64,000 nt of DNA from RBG-13-68-16 sp041494245 (GCA_041494245.1 JBGQAK010000005.1:62001-126000), one strand, 5' to 3'. Positions 9,068 through 18,550 are shown, counted from the first letter of the stretch. The notes: generated by a model from the letters alone, not told the origin. Numbers and translations: made by a program.

Positions 9068-10891
9068 ATGCACGTCGCAACGAGACGCACATCAGTAGCA
9101 GTGAGGGCCTGGGTCGCCGTACTGGTCCTCGCGACGCTCGCCTCCGGGACGGCCCTGTTCGCCCAGGAGATGGACGTCGCCGCGAAGCTCCAGGGGTTCG
9201 ACGCCTACATGGAGAAGGTCCTCAAGGACTGGAACGCGCCGGCCGTCGGCGTGGGTCTCGTCATGGGGGACAAGCTCGTTTTCGCCAAGGGGTACGGCTA
9301 CCGGGACTACGGCAAGAAGCTGCCGTTTACCCCCACGACGCTGTGCCCGATCGCCTCCAACAGCAAGCTGTTCACGGCGGTGGCCGCCGGTCTGCTGGTG
9401 GACGAGGGCAAGCTGACGTGGGACAGGCCGGTCCGCGACTCCGTCCCCACGATCCAGTTCTACAACGACCAGCTCAACACCTCTGTCACCCTGCGGGACA
9501 TGCTCTCGCACCGCACCGGCATCACCCGTCACGACACCATCTGGTACAAGTCGGACTTCACCCGCAAGGAGCTGTTCGAGCGGCTCAAGTACCTGGAGCC
9601 GAGCCAGCCGATGCGGCAGACCTTCCTTTACAACAACATGATGTTCGCCGGCGCGGGCTACATCATCGAGCTGCAGTCCGGCAAGGCCTGGGAGGAGTTC
9701 GTCCGCGAGAGGATCTTCAAGCCGCTGGACATGAACACCACCGTCTACACCATCGCCGACCTGAAGAAGCAGCCGGACCACGGCGTGCCCTACACGGAGA
9801 AACGCGACACCAGCGAGATCTACGAGATCCCGTACTACGAGGAGACGGTGGGCGTGGCGCCGGCCGGCGCGATCATCTCCAACATCCAGGACATGTCGCA
9901 CTGGCTCATCGCCCTGATGAACGACGGGAAGTACGGCGGCAGGCAGGTCCTGCCCGCGGATGTGCTCCAGGCCACGCTCGCTCCGGCGATCGCCCTGCCC
10001 AACACGATGGGTGAGGCGAGGGGGTACTGGGAGCTCCTGAACCCCGCCTACGGGATGGGCCGGTTCACCGGTTCGTACCGCGGGCACCTGCTGACGTTCC
10101 ACGGCGGCGACATCAACGGCTTCCACTCCCAGGTCTCGTTCATGCCCCAGGACAATATCGGAGTGATCGTCTTCGTCATCGGCGACCACTGCGCCAGCCT
10201 CTACAACACCGTCAGCTACAACGTGTACGAGCGCCTGTTGGGCATGGACCAGACCCCGTGGAGCGACCGCATGCTGCAAGCCAGGCTGAAGGGGAAAAAG
10301 GCGGGGACCGAGGCGCGCGCCAAGGCCGGCGCGGAGCACGTCCCGAACACCAAGCCCTCGCATCCCCTCGCGGCCTACGCGGGCGAGTACGACCACCCCG
10401 CTTACGGCGTCCTGAAGATCGCGATGAAGGACAGTCAGCTCCAGTTCGACTTCCACACGCTCGTCTTCCCCATGACCCACTTCCACTACGACCGCTTCGA
10501 CACGCCCGATGACGAGCAATACGGCAAGTGGTCCGTCAACTTCCTTACCAACCCGCAGGGGGACGTGGACAAGGCCGTCATGTCGCTCGACGAGGCCGAG
10601 GCCACCTTCACGCGCAGGCCCGATACGCTTGACCCCAGCTTGCTCAAGAAGCTCCCGGGCACGTACGAGACCCCGACCGGCGCCAAGTTCCAGGTGGTGC
10701 TGAAGGAGGACGGCAGCCTTTACCTCGTGTTCGCGGGGCAGCCCGAGACCAAGCTCGTTCCCTACAAGGGGCTCCAGTTCCACATCAAGGAGTTCTCCGA
10801 CCTGACGGTCGAGTTCGTCGTCGAGAACGGCCAGGTCAAGGCCATGAAGCAACGGGATCCCTCCGGGGAGTACGTTTTCCCGCGGAAGTAG
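9068..10891 (+). CDS. Secreted serine hydrolase (class C beta-lactamase fold) with C-terminal lipocalin-like domain
   Basis: 607 residues. Signal peptide 1-33 (ALFAQE). The beta-lactamase/transpeptidase fold spans about 40-400: the nucleophile motif is S97-N-S-K100 and the second motif Y188-N-N190. A DUF3471-type domain (about 425-510, starting near YAGEYDHPAYG) and a further small strand domain (about 535-605) follow, as in many esterases and peptidases of this family. It acts in the periplasm or outside on an ester or peptide. AAGGAGGAG precedes ATG 9068, which decides the start. This family is common in gene-rich soil and sediment bacteria. Confidence 0.85.
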   Translation: MHVATRRTSVAVRAWVAVLVLATLASGTALFAQEMDVAAKLQGFDAYMEKVLKDWNAPAVGVGLVMGDKLVFAKGYGYRDYGKKLPFTPTTLCPIASNSKLFTAVAAGLLVDEGKLTWDRPVRDSVPTIQFYNDQLNTSVTLRDMLSHRTGITRHDTIWYKSDFTRKELFERLKYLEPSQPMRQTFLYNNMMFAGAGYIIELQSGKAWEEFVRERIFKPLDMNTTVYTIADLKKQPDHGVPYTEKRDTSEIYEIPYYEETVGVAPAGAIISNIQDMSHWLIALMNDGKYGGRQVLPADVLQATLAPAIALPNTMGEARGYWELLNPAYGMGRFTGSYRGHLLTFHGGDINGFHSQVSFMPQDNIGVIVFVIGDHCASLYNTVSYNVYERLLGMDQTPWSDRMLQARLKGKKAGTEARAKAGAEHVPNTKPSHPLAAYAGEYDHPAYGVLKIAMKDSQLQFDFHTLVFPMTHFHYDRFDTPDDEQYGKWSVNFLTNPQGDVDKAVMSLDEAEATFTRRPDTLDPSLLKKLPGTYETPTGAKFQVVLKEDGSLYLVFAGQPETKLVPYKGLQFHIKEFSDLTVEFVVENGQVKAMKQRDPSGEYVFPRK

Positions 10892-10914
10892 CCGACCGTC
10901 TTCCCGCCCACTAG

Positions 10915-10952
10915 CCCCCTCTCCCGCTCGCGGGAGAGGGCCGGGGTGAGGG
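10915..10952. repeat. Dispersed palindromic repeat, CTCTCCC family, copy 3
   Basis: CCCCCTCTCCCGCTCGCGGG followed by AGAGGGCCGGGGTGAGGG. The palindrome is nearly perfect. It lies 24 bases after the serine hydrolase stop. Confidence 0.75.
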
Positions 10953-11070
10953 TCCTGGAACACGCCGCTGATCGGCCGACGCGTCGCGTGGGCGTGACAG
11001 GAATACCCGGCCCGCTGTAATGTTTTCTCAGGTTGCCGGCCGAGCGCCGGCGGCCCCCCGGGAGGAGAAC

Positions 11071-11988
11071 ATGTCCATCCGTCCCATCAGGAGACTGACC
11101 CGATCGACGCCCACGATCGAGGGCGCCGGCGTGCGGCTGCGCCGCGCCTTCGGCTTCGGCGACACCAGCGAGACCGATCCATTCCTTCTGTTTGACGACT
11201 TCCGCAACGACCGGCCGGAGGACTACCTCGCCGGTTTCCCTTGGCACCCGCACCGCGGGATCGAGACGATCACGTACGTGCTCTCCGGCACCGTCGAGCA
11301 CGGCGACAGCCTCGGCAACCGCGGCGCGCTCGGGGCCGGTGACGTCCAGTGGATGACCGCGGGGAGCGGCATCATCCACCAGGAGATGCCCAAGGGCGAC
11401 CCCGATGGGAGGATGCATGGCTTCCAGCTCTGGGCGAACCTGCCTTCTGCGCTGAAGATGACGTCGCCGCGCTACCAGGACGTGAAGGGAGCCGACGTCC
11501 CCGAGGTCACCGACGACGACGGCACCAAGGCTCGCGTGCTCTGCGGCAGCTTCTGGGGCGCCACCGGGCCGGTCGATGGCATTGCCGCCGAGCCCGCCTA
11601 CGTTGACGTGTGGGTCCCGCCGGGAAAGAAGAAGACCCTCCCGATCGAGACCACGCGCCACGCGTTCGCCTACGTGTTCGCGGGCTCGGGCCGTTTCGCC
11701 AACGCGTCGCCCCCGCGTGGTGTGCTCGCGGATAAGGTCGGGGCGTGGAAGACCCCCGCCTGGGAGTTGGCCGAGGATCGCTGCCTGGTCGTGTTCGACC
11801 GCGGCGACGAGGTCACGGTGCAGGCCGGGGAGCAGGGGATCCGGTTCCTCCTCGTTTCGGGCAAGCCGCTCGAGGAGCCTGTCGCCTGGTACGGTCCGAT
11901 TGTGATGAACACCCAGGCTGAGCTGAAGCAGGCCTTCACGGAGCTCAACAACGGCACGTTTCTGAAGCACCAGGGCGGGAAGCGTTAA
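11071..11988 (+). CDS. Pirin family protein
   Basis: 305 residues with the two-cupin pirin layout. The N-terminal cupin shows the metal ligands in PWHPHRGIETITYVLSG (about 50-66) and H-Q-E of GSGIIHQEMP near 106; the C-terminal pirin domain runs from about 175 to 285. Pirins are non-haem iron proteins; some bacterial members have quercetinase activity and others act as redox-dependent partners, so the reaction is open. GGGAGGAGAAC precedes ATG 11071. The last 160 bases of this gene are duplicated at 22074-22228. Confidence 0.88.
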   Translation: MSIRPIRRLTRSTPTIEGAGVRLRRAFGFGDTSETDPFLLFDDFRNDRPEDYLAGFPWHPHRGIETITYVLSGTVEHGDSLGNRGALGAGDVQWMTAGSGIIHQEMPKGDPDGRMHGFQLWANLPSALKMTSPRYQDVKGADVPEVTDDDGTKARVLCGSFWGATGPVDGIAAEPAYVDVWVPPGKKKTLPIETTRHAFAYVFAGSGRFANASPPRGVLADKVGAWKTPAWELAEDRCLVVFDRGDEVTVQAGEQGIRFLLVSGKPLEEPVAWYGPIVMNTQAELKQAFTELNNGTFLKHQGGKR

Positions 11989-12078
11989 GGGCCTGTTTGA
12001 GCCCGACCTGCCAACCGGTCAAGGCGGCTCGCCCGCGCAGCCCAACATCCAGCGACTCCGGCGCCCCGCGGTCCCAAT

Positions 12079-12120
12079 GGTGAGAAAGTGGTACCTGGTA
12101 CCGGTCTGGTACCGGTCGAC
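12079..12120. repeat. GGTACC/GGTGAGA dispersed repeat, copy 1
   Basis: GGTGAGAAAGTGGTACCTGG then TACCGGTCTGGTACCGG. Three GGTACC-type cores follow a GGTGAGA block. Matches the ending of the duplicated block at 20131-20182. Confidence 0.6.
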
Positions 12121-12146
12121 TCTCTCGTCCCCTGCGCGGGGCGCTC

Positions 12147-14024
12147 TTACAGGCACTCCCTAGCGGCTTGCGCGATATGCTCGGCATCGATTCCAGCCGC
12201 GCTCAGGAGTTCTGCGGGCGTGCCGGAGGTCGGCATGGAGCGCACCGCCAGCTTGATCACCGTGGGGACCTTCTCCATCACACCTACGAAGGCATCCAGA
12301 ACGGCGTCGCCGAGTCCGCCCTCAGGCCAGTGATCTTCCACTACAACGAGCCGGCCTCCCGTGACCTGCGCGGCCTGGTGCAAGGACTCCCTGTCGATCG
12401 GCTTGACCGAATAGGCATCAATGACCCGCACCCGGATCCCTTCTGACTTGAGCTGCTCGTACGCCCGGAGGCTCTCGTGCAACGTGATCCCCGCGGCGAT
12501 GATTGCCACCTGATCCGCATCCGAATGTCGCACCACCTTGCTCCCGCCGATGGGAAACGTCTCACCCGGAGGATAGATGACCGGCGTTTTCGCGCGAGTC
12601 ATTCGCAGGTAGGAGATGCCTGGCAGAGCGGCCATGGCACCCACCAGGCGCGCCGTCTGGTTGGCATCGCACGGGTACAGCACGGTGCTGCCGTGAACGG
12701 CCCGCATCATCGCCAAGTCTTCCAGAGCCATCTGCGACGGCCCGTCCTCGCCGATGCTGACGCCGGCATGCGACCCGCATAAGCGAATGTTGGCGTCGGA
12801 CACGGCAGCCATGCGGATCTGGTCGAAGGCGCGGGTGAGAAAGGCGGCAAAGGTTGCCGCAAAGGCGATCTTCCCCAGAACGCTCAGGCCGAGGGCGGCA
12901 CCGACGAGCTGTTGCTCCGCGATGTATACCTCGAAGAATCGACCCGGATAGGCCTTGCTGAACTCCTCCGTGAACGTCGAATTGGACACTTCGCCGTCGA
13001 GGACCACCACGTCCGGCCGATTGGCGCCGACCGCCACGAGCGCATCCCCGAATGCTTTCCGCGTAGCTTCTTCGGTCCCGACCTCGTAAACGGGCAGCTT
13101 CAACGGCTGGGCTGCGGGTGGGGTCGCCGGCTGCAGATGTGCGGGCTTCGCGACATGAACGGTGATGTGGCGCTCACCGCCCAGTTCCTTGATGGCCTCT
13201 TGAGCCTGGTCAGGGCTGAGGGCCTTGCCGTGCCATCCTTCCTTGTTCGCCACGAGCGAGACGCCCGAGCCTTTCACGGTCTTCGCGACGACGCAGGTGG
13301 GTTTCTCGTCCTGAGCGAGCGCTTCCTTGTAGGCCGCATCAATGGCGGCGATGTCGTGGCCGTCGATCTCGATGGCGTGCCAACCGAAGGCGCGGGCGCG
13401 GGCGGCGTAGACCGCTGCATCCCAACCGAGTTCGGTCGGCCCCCGCTGGCCCAATCGGTTCATGTCCAAAATGGCGATCACGTTGTTCAGCTTGTAATGG
13501 CCGGCTTTGTCGAAGGCTTCCCAGATAGAGCCTTCGGCGACCTCGCTGTCACCCAGCAGGACCCACACGTCGAACGGCAGTTTGTCCACGTACTTGCCAC
13601 TCAGAGCCATTCCGACGCCGATCGGCAGGCCTTGCCCGAGGGAACCGGTGGCCACATCCACCCAGGGCAAGCCGCGCGGCGTACCGTGCTCTTCGGTGCT
13701 CTGCAAGGGTTTCGGATGTCCTTCGAGGCGGCTGCCGAACTTGCGCAACGACATCAGCTCTTCGTCGGTGATGACACCCGCTGCCTTGTACATCGCGTAG
13801 AGCAGCGGGCTGGCATGTCCCTTGGAAAAGATCAGGCGGTCGTTGTTCGGGTCGTCTGGATTGTCCCAGTCGTACTTGAAGTACTTGACCAGGAGCACCG
13901 CCATCAGATCGGCGGCCGACATCGAGGACGTCGGGTGGCCCGATTCGGCCGCCGTCGTGCACCGGATGCTGTCCACCCTGAGTTGGCGCCCCAACTCCGC
14001 GATGCGTTGCAGTTCACCGGTCAT
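12147..14024 (-). CDS. tkt: Transketolase
   Basis: 625 residues. The thiamine diphosphate and pyrimidine domains are in one chain: SGHPTSSMSAADLMAVLL near residue 28, GDSEVAEGSIWEAFDKAGHY near 140, and FAATFAAFLTRAFDQIRMAA near 390. The layout resembles the animal-type transketolase branch rather than the longer E. coli enzyme. It moves two-carbon units between ketose and aldose phosphates. The ATG at 14024 follows AGGAAGGAG, so the 18 residues upstream in the same frame are unlikely to be translated. Last gene of the pentose phosphate operon; HAD, pgl, tal, zwf and gnd lie upstream. Confidence 0.93.
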   Translation of the reverse strand: MTGELQRIAELGRQLRVDSIRCTTAAESGHPTSSMSAADLMAVLLVKYFKYDWDNPDDPNNDRLIFSKGHASPLLYAMYKAAGVITDEELMSLRKFGSRLEGHPKPLQSTEEHGTPRGLPWVDVATGSLGQGLPIGVGMALSGKYVDKLPFDVWVLLGDSEVAEGSIWEAFDKAGHYKLNNVIAILDMNRLGQRGPTELGWDAAVYAARARAFGWHAIEIDGHDIAAIDAAYKEALAQDEKPTCVVAKTVKGSGVSLVANKEGWHGKALSPDQAQEAIKELGGERHITVHVAKPAHLQPATPPAAQPLKLPVYEVGTEEATRKAFGDALVAVGANRPDVVVLDGEVSNSTFTEEFSKAYPGRFFEVYIAEQQLVGAALGLSVLGKIAFAATFAAFLTRAFDQIRMAAVSDANIRLCGSHAGVSIGEDGPSQMALEDLAMMRAVHGSTVLYPCDANQTARLVGAMAALPGISYLRMTRAKTPVIYPPGETFPIGGSKVVRHSDADQVAIIAAGITLHESLRAYEQLKSEGIRVRVIDAYSVKPIDRESLHQAAQVTGGRLVVVEDHWPEGGLGDAVLDAFVGVMEKVPTVIKLAVRSMPTSGTPAELLSAAGIDAEHIAQAARECL

Positions 14025-14139
14025 CGGAACACTCCTTCCTATGCGCGCCTCGCCATGCCCACCCGCGTTGATACCCATGATCTGGTGCAGCAGGCGGACC
14101 CCGTCCGTCCCGGGCCGCTCGAACGAGTCCCACGTGGGG

Positions 14140-15024
14140 TCATGTCTTGGCTCCGGTTGTGTGGGCAGCCGGGAGGATGAAGCGCTCGACGGCGTTGGCG
14201 AAGCCTTCCTCCTCGTTGGAGGTCGTCACCTGCATGGCATCTTGCTGCACCTCGTGGCTGGCGTTGGCCACCGCAATGCTCAGTCCGCTCTTGGCGAACA
14301 TGAGCACGTCGTTGGGCTGGTCGCCTATCGTGGCAATCTGGTCGGCCGGGATGCGCATGAAGTTGGACATCCAGGTGACCACGGCGCCCTTGTTGGCGCT
14401 CGGATGCGTCACGTCCAGGTAGTAGGGCTGCGAGCGCGCCGCCGAGACCTGCTGGGCGAATGCCTTTTGCGTTTCGGACTCACAGCGCGTGACCGCATCT
14501 GGGTCATCGCTGACCCCGACGATCTTGACCACGTTGTCCAGCAGTGGCTCAAAGCTGGAAACGACCGTCGGAGCGAACTTGACGGTCCACTGCTCTCGGG
14601 CGACATGTGGCGCTCCTCCTTCTTGGACGAACCAATCGATGCCCCGGTAGATCCACACGGTCAGGCCCTGCGCTGCAATGGTCTTGACGACCCGTGCGGT
14701 GACACTGGCCGGCAGAACGTGTTGCTCGATGATCGTCATATCAGGACGGACGAACATGCCGCCATTGAAGCCTGGGATGGGCGTGGTCAAGGCCAGCGGC
14801 TCAATCAGCATGGTCATCCCGCGTGGTGGGCGTCCGCTGGTGATGGCAAAGGCGATTCCGGCGTCATGGAGATTGTGGACCGCCTGGATGGCACGTCGGG
14901 TCAGGACCTTGTCCTGCGTGACGAGCGTGCCATCCACATCCGCGATCAGCAAGCGGATCTGCGGCGCTCCCGCGTTGGAGCGATTCTTCTGTGCGTCCCT
15001 CATCGGGTTCTCTTGCGCTTTCAT
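14140..15024 (-). CDS. HAD-family (Cof-type) sugar phosphatase
   Basis: About 294 residues. The HAD core is intact: LLIADVDGTLV carries the DxDxT nucleophile pair, SGRPP the second motif, and GDQPNDVLMFAKSG the magnesium-binding GDxxND motif. A large cap domain lies between. Cof-type HAD proteins dephosphorylate sugar phosphates or flavin precursors; its place between pgl and tkt suggests a sugar phosphate linked to the pentose phosphate cycle, which is an inference. The start is taken at ATG 15024 after GGAGGGG rather than eight codons upstream. Confidence 0.85.
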   Translation of the reverse strand: MKAQENPMRDAQKNRSNAGAPQIRLLIADVDGTLVTQDKVLTRRAIQAVHNLHDAGIAFAITSGRPPRGMTMLIEPLALTTPIPGFNGGMFVRPDMTIIEQHVLPASVTARVVKTIAAQGLTVWIYRGIDWFVQEGGAPHVAREQWTVKFAPTVVSSFEPLLDNVVKIVGVSDDPDAVTRCESETQKAFAQQVSAARSQPYYLDVTHPSANKGAVVTWMSNFMRIPADQIATIGDQPNDVLMFAKSGLSIAVANASHEVQQDAMQVTTSNEEEGFANAVERFILPAAHTTGAKT

Positions 15025-15055
15025 CTCTACTACCCCTCCGAGGGCCAATCGGCGT

Positions 15056-15814
15056 CTATCCTGAGCGTGTCAGCCGACTGGCCGCGGCTTCATCGACGAG
15101 CCAGGTGAGTGTGCCGTCCACGGGACGGACGCACACCGCCGGGCGCTCCTCGCGGCTGGGCCGGCCTTCCAGCACCTCGTGCAGCGCCTCTGCCTTGTTC
15201 TGGCCGGAGACCAGGAACAGGATCTCGCGCGCCGCATTCAACACCGCAAAGGTCAGTGTAATGCGCTCCACTGGCGGGGGGAGGGTTCCCGGCGGGCTGG
15301 CCACCACCCACCGATCGGTGACCCCCAGGGATGCTGCTCCGGGGAAGAGGGAGGCCGTATGCCCATCTTCGCCCAAACCCAGCAGGATCAGATCGAACCG
15401 TGGCGGATCATGGCTATCACCGATCCCGAAAACCCTGGTGAGCGTGGCTGCGTACTCTGCAGCGGCGGCGGCGGCTGTTCCAATTTGCGTTGGTACCGGA
15501 AACGCATGCCCGGCAGGCACAGGGACCGGCGCCAGCAGTGTCCGCTGCACCATGGCGAAGTTGCTGGATGGATCATCCGGTCGCACGAACCTCTCGTCCC
15601 CAAAGAACAGATACGTGTGAGCCCAATCGATCCGGCTGCGGCGGCCCGGCCGTGCCAGCAAACTGTACGTCTTCTCCGGGGTTGAACCGCCCGCCAAGGC
15701 CAGCATGGCGCGACCGCGTACCCGGATGGCTCCCTGCGCGGCCTGGGTGATGAGATCGGCCGCATGCATCGCCAGGTGGTCGCTGTTTTTGAAGATCGTC
15801 ACTGCCGGAGACAT
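15056..15814 (-). CDS. pgl: 6-phosphogluconolactonase
   Basis: 252 residues of the DevB/SOL type. GGSTPEKTYSLLA near residue 42, FFGDERFV near 70 and LGLGEDGHTASLFPG near 143 are the three family signatures, the last holding the catalytic residues. It hydrolyses 6-phosphogluconolactone made by the glucose-6-phosphate dehydrogenase encoded upstream. ATG 15814 follows GAAAGGGA, a ribosome binding site like that of gnd in the same operon; an in-frame ATG eleven codons upstream is less likely. Confidence 0.92.
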   Translation of the reverse strand: MSPAVTIFKNSDHLAMHAADLITQAAQGAIRVRGRAMLALAGGSTPEKTYSLLARPGRRSRIDWAHTYLFFGDERFVRPDDPSSNFAMVQRTLLAPVPVPAGHAFPVPTQIGTAAAAAAEYAATLTRVFGIGDSHDPPRFDLILLGLGEDGHTASLFPGAASLGVTDRWVVASPPGTLPPPVERITLTFAVLNAAREILFLVSGQNKAEALHEVLEGRPSREERPAVCVRPVDGTLTWLVDEAAASRLTRSG

Positions 15815-15877
15815 TGTGTTTCCCTTTCGAGCCTTTTGCAGCGCCACACCATGCTTCAGCCATCATCGGTCTGCGAC

Positions 15878-16966
15878 TCAACCGGCTTTCTTGAACACGT
15901 CGCTCTTGGACGCGATGCACTGCATCAGGTCGTTCCAAGACTTGACGAACGACTTGGCGCCTTCATCTTGAAGTTGGGTGGCGAGGGCGTCGGCATCAAT
16001 GCCAGCCTTGGCGAACTTGGCGAGTACCTCCTCGCAGTTACCACCGCGCACCGGCAGGGTCGCCCTGAGCTCGCCGTGGTCCGCCAAGGCTTTCAAAGTG
16101 TCCTCGGGCATCGTGTTGATCGTGAACGGAGCGGCAAGCGCCTTGATGTAGAGCAAGTCGGAAGCCTTTGGGTCCTTGGTGCCGGTGCTGGCCCATAAGA
16201 GACGCTGGGGTCGGGCGCCGGTGTTCAACAGGCGCTGCCAGCGTGGCGAGTCGAGTAATTCGCGGTACGCCTTGTACGTCCGCTTGGCGATCGCGATGCC
16301 GAGCTGGCCGCGCAGCGTATCAGGTGTTTTCCCCATCACCGCGACGTCCCAACGGCTGATAAACAGCGAAGCGACGGAGAAGACGTCGGGTTTCAGCCCG
16401 GCAGCGACTCGCCGCTCGATGCCCCGCACGTACGCCTCGGCGGCTGCAACATATTGCTCTCGGGAGAACAGGAGCGTCACGTTGATCGGCACACCCGCAA
16501 AGATCGCTTCCTCGATGGCGGGGAGACCTTCTTTGGTGCCTGGAATCTTGATGAAAAGGTTGTGCCGTCCCGCCCGGACGTGGAGCTCCCTGGCCGCGGC
16601 GACGGTGCCGGCCGTGTCGTGGGCCAGCAGGGGCGAGACCTCCAGCGACACCCAGCCGTCCAATCCGTTTGTCTGGTCGTGGATCGGCCGGAACAGGTCG
16701 GCAGCCTGCCTGAGGTCCTCGAGGGCCAGCTCGAAGAACAGCGACTCACCCGACTTGCCCTCCTTCACCTTCTGGCGGATGGCGTCGTCGTAGTCGTGAC
16801 TGTTCTTGATGGCGTGGTCGAAGATCGTGGGGTTGGAGGTGAGCCCTGTGACCGAGAAGTCCTGAATATCGCGGCGAAGGGTGCCGCTCGTCAGCAGGCC
16901 GCGGGTGATGTTGTCGAGCCAGAGGCTCTGGCCCATTTCGTGGAGTTGTTGGGTCGCTTTCATCAT
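15878..16966 (-). CDS. tal: Transaldolase
   Basis: 362 residues of the longer transaldolase branch. LTSNPTIFDHAIKNSHDYDD near residue 42 and the Schiff-base lysine in HNLFIKIPGTKEG near 140 are diagnostic, with VPINVTLLFSREQY following. It transfers a dihydroxyacetone unit between sugar phosphates. Two adjacent ATG codons (16966 and 16963) follow GGAGAGGA-like sequence. The start lies seven bases after the stop of the gutted HAD reading frame, so expression may depend on coupling through that remnant. Confidence 0.92.
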   Translation of the reverse strand: MMKATQQLHEMGQSLWLDNITRGLLTSGTLRRDIQDFSVTGLTSNPTIFDHAIKNSHDYDDAIRQKVKEGKSGESLFFELALEDLRQAADLFRPIHDQTNGLDGWVSLEVSPLLAHDTAGTVAAARELHVRAGRHNLFIKIPGTKEGLPAIEEAIFAGVPINVTLLFSREQYVAAAEAYVRGIERRVAAGLKPDVFSVASLFISRWDVAVMGKTPDTLRGQLGIAIAKRTYKAYRELLDSPRWQRLLNTGARPQRLLWASTGTKDPKASDLLYIKALAAPFTINTMPEDTLKALADHGELRATLPVRGGNCEEVLAKFAKAGIDADALATQLQDEGAKSFVKSWNDLMQCIASKSDVFKKAG

Positions 16967-16973
16967 TCCTCTC

Positions 16974-17156
16974 CTAGCGCGGGTTCTGATGCGGGTCTGG
17001 TGCTTCCGGCCTGATCGGACGGGAGCAAAGACGCTCCTCGCGCTCGGTTGCGAACGCTCGCGTGCGACGTCGCCTCAGATTGCCGACGATCCCATGATTG
17101 TCGAGCAGGGTGTCATCGACGCCGAGCAGGGATGCGACCGGGCCAGGTCGCGTCAT
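16974..17156 (-). pseudogene. Internally deleted HAD-family hydrolase, coupled to zwf
   Basis: A 60-codon frame starts at an ATG that overlaps the zwf stop by four bases (ATGA) and ends seven bases before tal. Its opening, PVASLLGVDDTLLDNHGIVG, mirrors the first strand and nucleophile loop of HAD hydrolases (usually F-D-V-D-N-T-L-L-D-N), but the nucleophilic Asp is Gly. After about 35 residues the sequence is no longer HAD-like. Both junctions with neighbouring genes are intact, so the middle of a once-coupled gene seems to have been lost. It could instead be a small peptide kept only for coupling. Confidence 0.6.
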
Positions 17157-18550
17157 TCGGACGCCTCCCTGGGCTTGGGGTTGTGCCAGCAGCCGTCTGC
17201 TGCGATGAGCGCGTCCGCCTCGTGCGGCCCCCAACTGCCGCGCCTGTACGGGCGGATCCGGTTGTGGGCCTTGAGGACCGGGTCGACCACCGCCCAGGCG
17301 GCGTCGACCGCGTCCTCGCGGGTGAAGAGTGCTCCGTCGCCGGCCATGGCGTCGCCCAAGAGCCTTTCATAGGGCGCTTCCTCTCCCGGCTGTTCGTCCG
17401 CCAGGTAGAGCTCTCGCTGGTCGCCGACGAACTCCTTCCCTGCGCGCTTGACGCGAGCGGCCAGGGCGACGGCCGAGCTTGGGGAGAGCCTGAAGCGTAG
17501 ATAGTTGCCCAGGCCGGTCGCCGGCGCCGAGTCGGCGAAGAGCCTCTGCGGCGGCCGCTTCAGCTCCACCAGGACCTCGGCCGCAGTTTCCGCCAAGCAC
17601 TTGCCGGAGCGGAGGTACCACGGCACCCCCTCCCAGCGCCAGGAGTCGATGAAAAGCCGCAGGGCGCAGAAGGTCTCGACGTCGGAGCTCTTCGCCACGT
17701 CCGGCTCCTTCCGATAGCCGGCGTACTGGCCGCGCACCACGTCCTCGGGCCTGAGAGGGCGCATGGCCTGGAAGACCTTGGCCTTCTCGGTGTGCACGGC
17801 TCCATAGCCCCTGTAGGCCGGCGGCTCCATGGCCAGCAGGGCGACGATCTGGAACAGGTGGTTCTGGATCACGTCGCGCAGACAGCCAACGGTTTCATAA
17901 AAGGCGCCGCGGTCCTCCACGCCGAAATCCTCGGACAGGGTGATCTGGACGCTGGCCACGGTGTTGCGGTTCCAGATCGGCTCCAGAAACGAATTGGCGA
18001 AGCGGAAGTAGAGGATGTTCATGATCGCTTCCTTCCCGAGGAAGTGATCGATGCGGAAGATCGCATCTTCCGGAAAGACCGACCGCGCGACGCGATTGAG
18101 CTTTCGCGCGGAGGCCAGGTCGCGTCCGAACGGCTTTTCGACAATGACGCGCGCATGCTCAGCTAATCCGGCGGCGCCGAGCCCTTTGATCACCGTCTCG
18201 AACAGTGCGGGCGGGATAGCGAGGTAGTGCGCCGGGCGCTGGGCACGGCCCAGCGCCCGCCTGAGCGCTGTGAAGGTCCCCTGGTCGTTGTAGTCGCCGC
18301 TCACATAGCGGAGCAGGGAGAGCAGATGGCGCAGGGCCCGCCGATCATCGATCCGGCCGGCCTTCCGTATCCCGTCCGTGGCGCGCTTGCGGAGTTGCGC
18401 CAGACTCCAACGTGAAGAGGCGACGCCAACGACCGGGACCTTCAGAGCACCTCGTTTCGCCATCGCATAGAGCGCCGGGAAGACCATCTTGTGGGCGAGA
18501 TCGCCCGTCACGCCGAAGAGCACCAGAGCGTCCGAACGGGGAGCGGCCAT
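17153..18550 (-). CDS. zwf: Glucose-6-phosphate 1-dehydrogenase
   Basis: About 465 residues. The nucleotide-binding GVTGDLAHKMVFPALY lies near the N-terminus and the active-site RIDHFLGKEAIMN near residue 170, with its catalytic His. Later blocks VPWYLRSGKCLAE and GDQRELYLADEQ fit the family. It oxidises glucose 6-phosphate, usually with NADP. The ATG at 18550 overlaps the gnd stop (TGATG) and has GGGAGG upstream; a GTG just before is possible. Translationally coupled to gnd before it and to the HAD remnant after it. Confidence 0.93.
   Translation of the reverse strand: MAAPRSDALVLFGVTGDLAHKMVFPALYAMAKRGALKVPVVGVASSRWSLAQLRKRATDGIRKAGRIDDRRALRHLLSLLRYVSGDYNDQGTFTALRRALGRAQRPAHYLAIPPALFETVIKGLGAAGLAEHARVIVEKPFGRDLASARKLNRVARSVFPEDAIFRIDHFLGKEAIMNILYFRFANSFLEPIWNRNTVASVQITLSEDFGVEDRGAFYETVGCLRDVIQNHLFQIVALLAMEPPAYRGYGAVHTEKAKVFQAMRPLRPEDVVRGQYAGYRKEPDVAKSSDVETFCALRLFIDSWRWEGVPWYLRSGKCLAETAAEVLVELKRPPQRLFADSAPATGLGNYLRFRLSPSSAVALAARVKRAGKEFVGDQRELYLADEQPGEEAPYERLLGDAMAGDGALFTREDAVDAAWAVVDPVLKAHNRIRPYRRGSWGPHEADALIAADGCWHNPKPREASE

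Noticed and set aside
9092..10963. A 623-residue open frame antisense to the serine hydrolase gene
   Set aside because: Same reason: a GC-rich shadow with no signal, no start motif and no recognisable fold.
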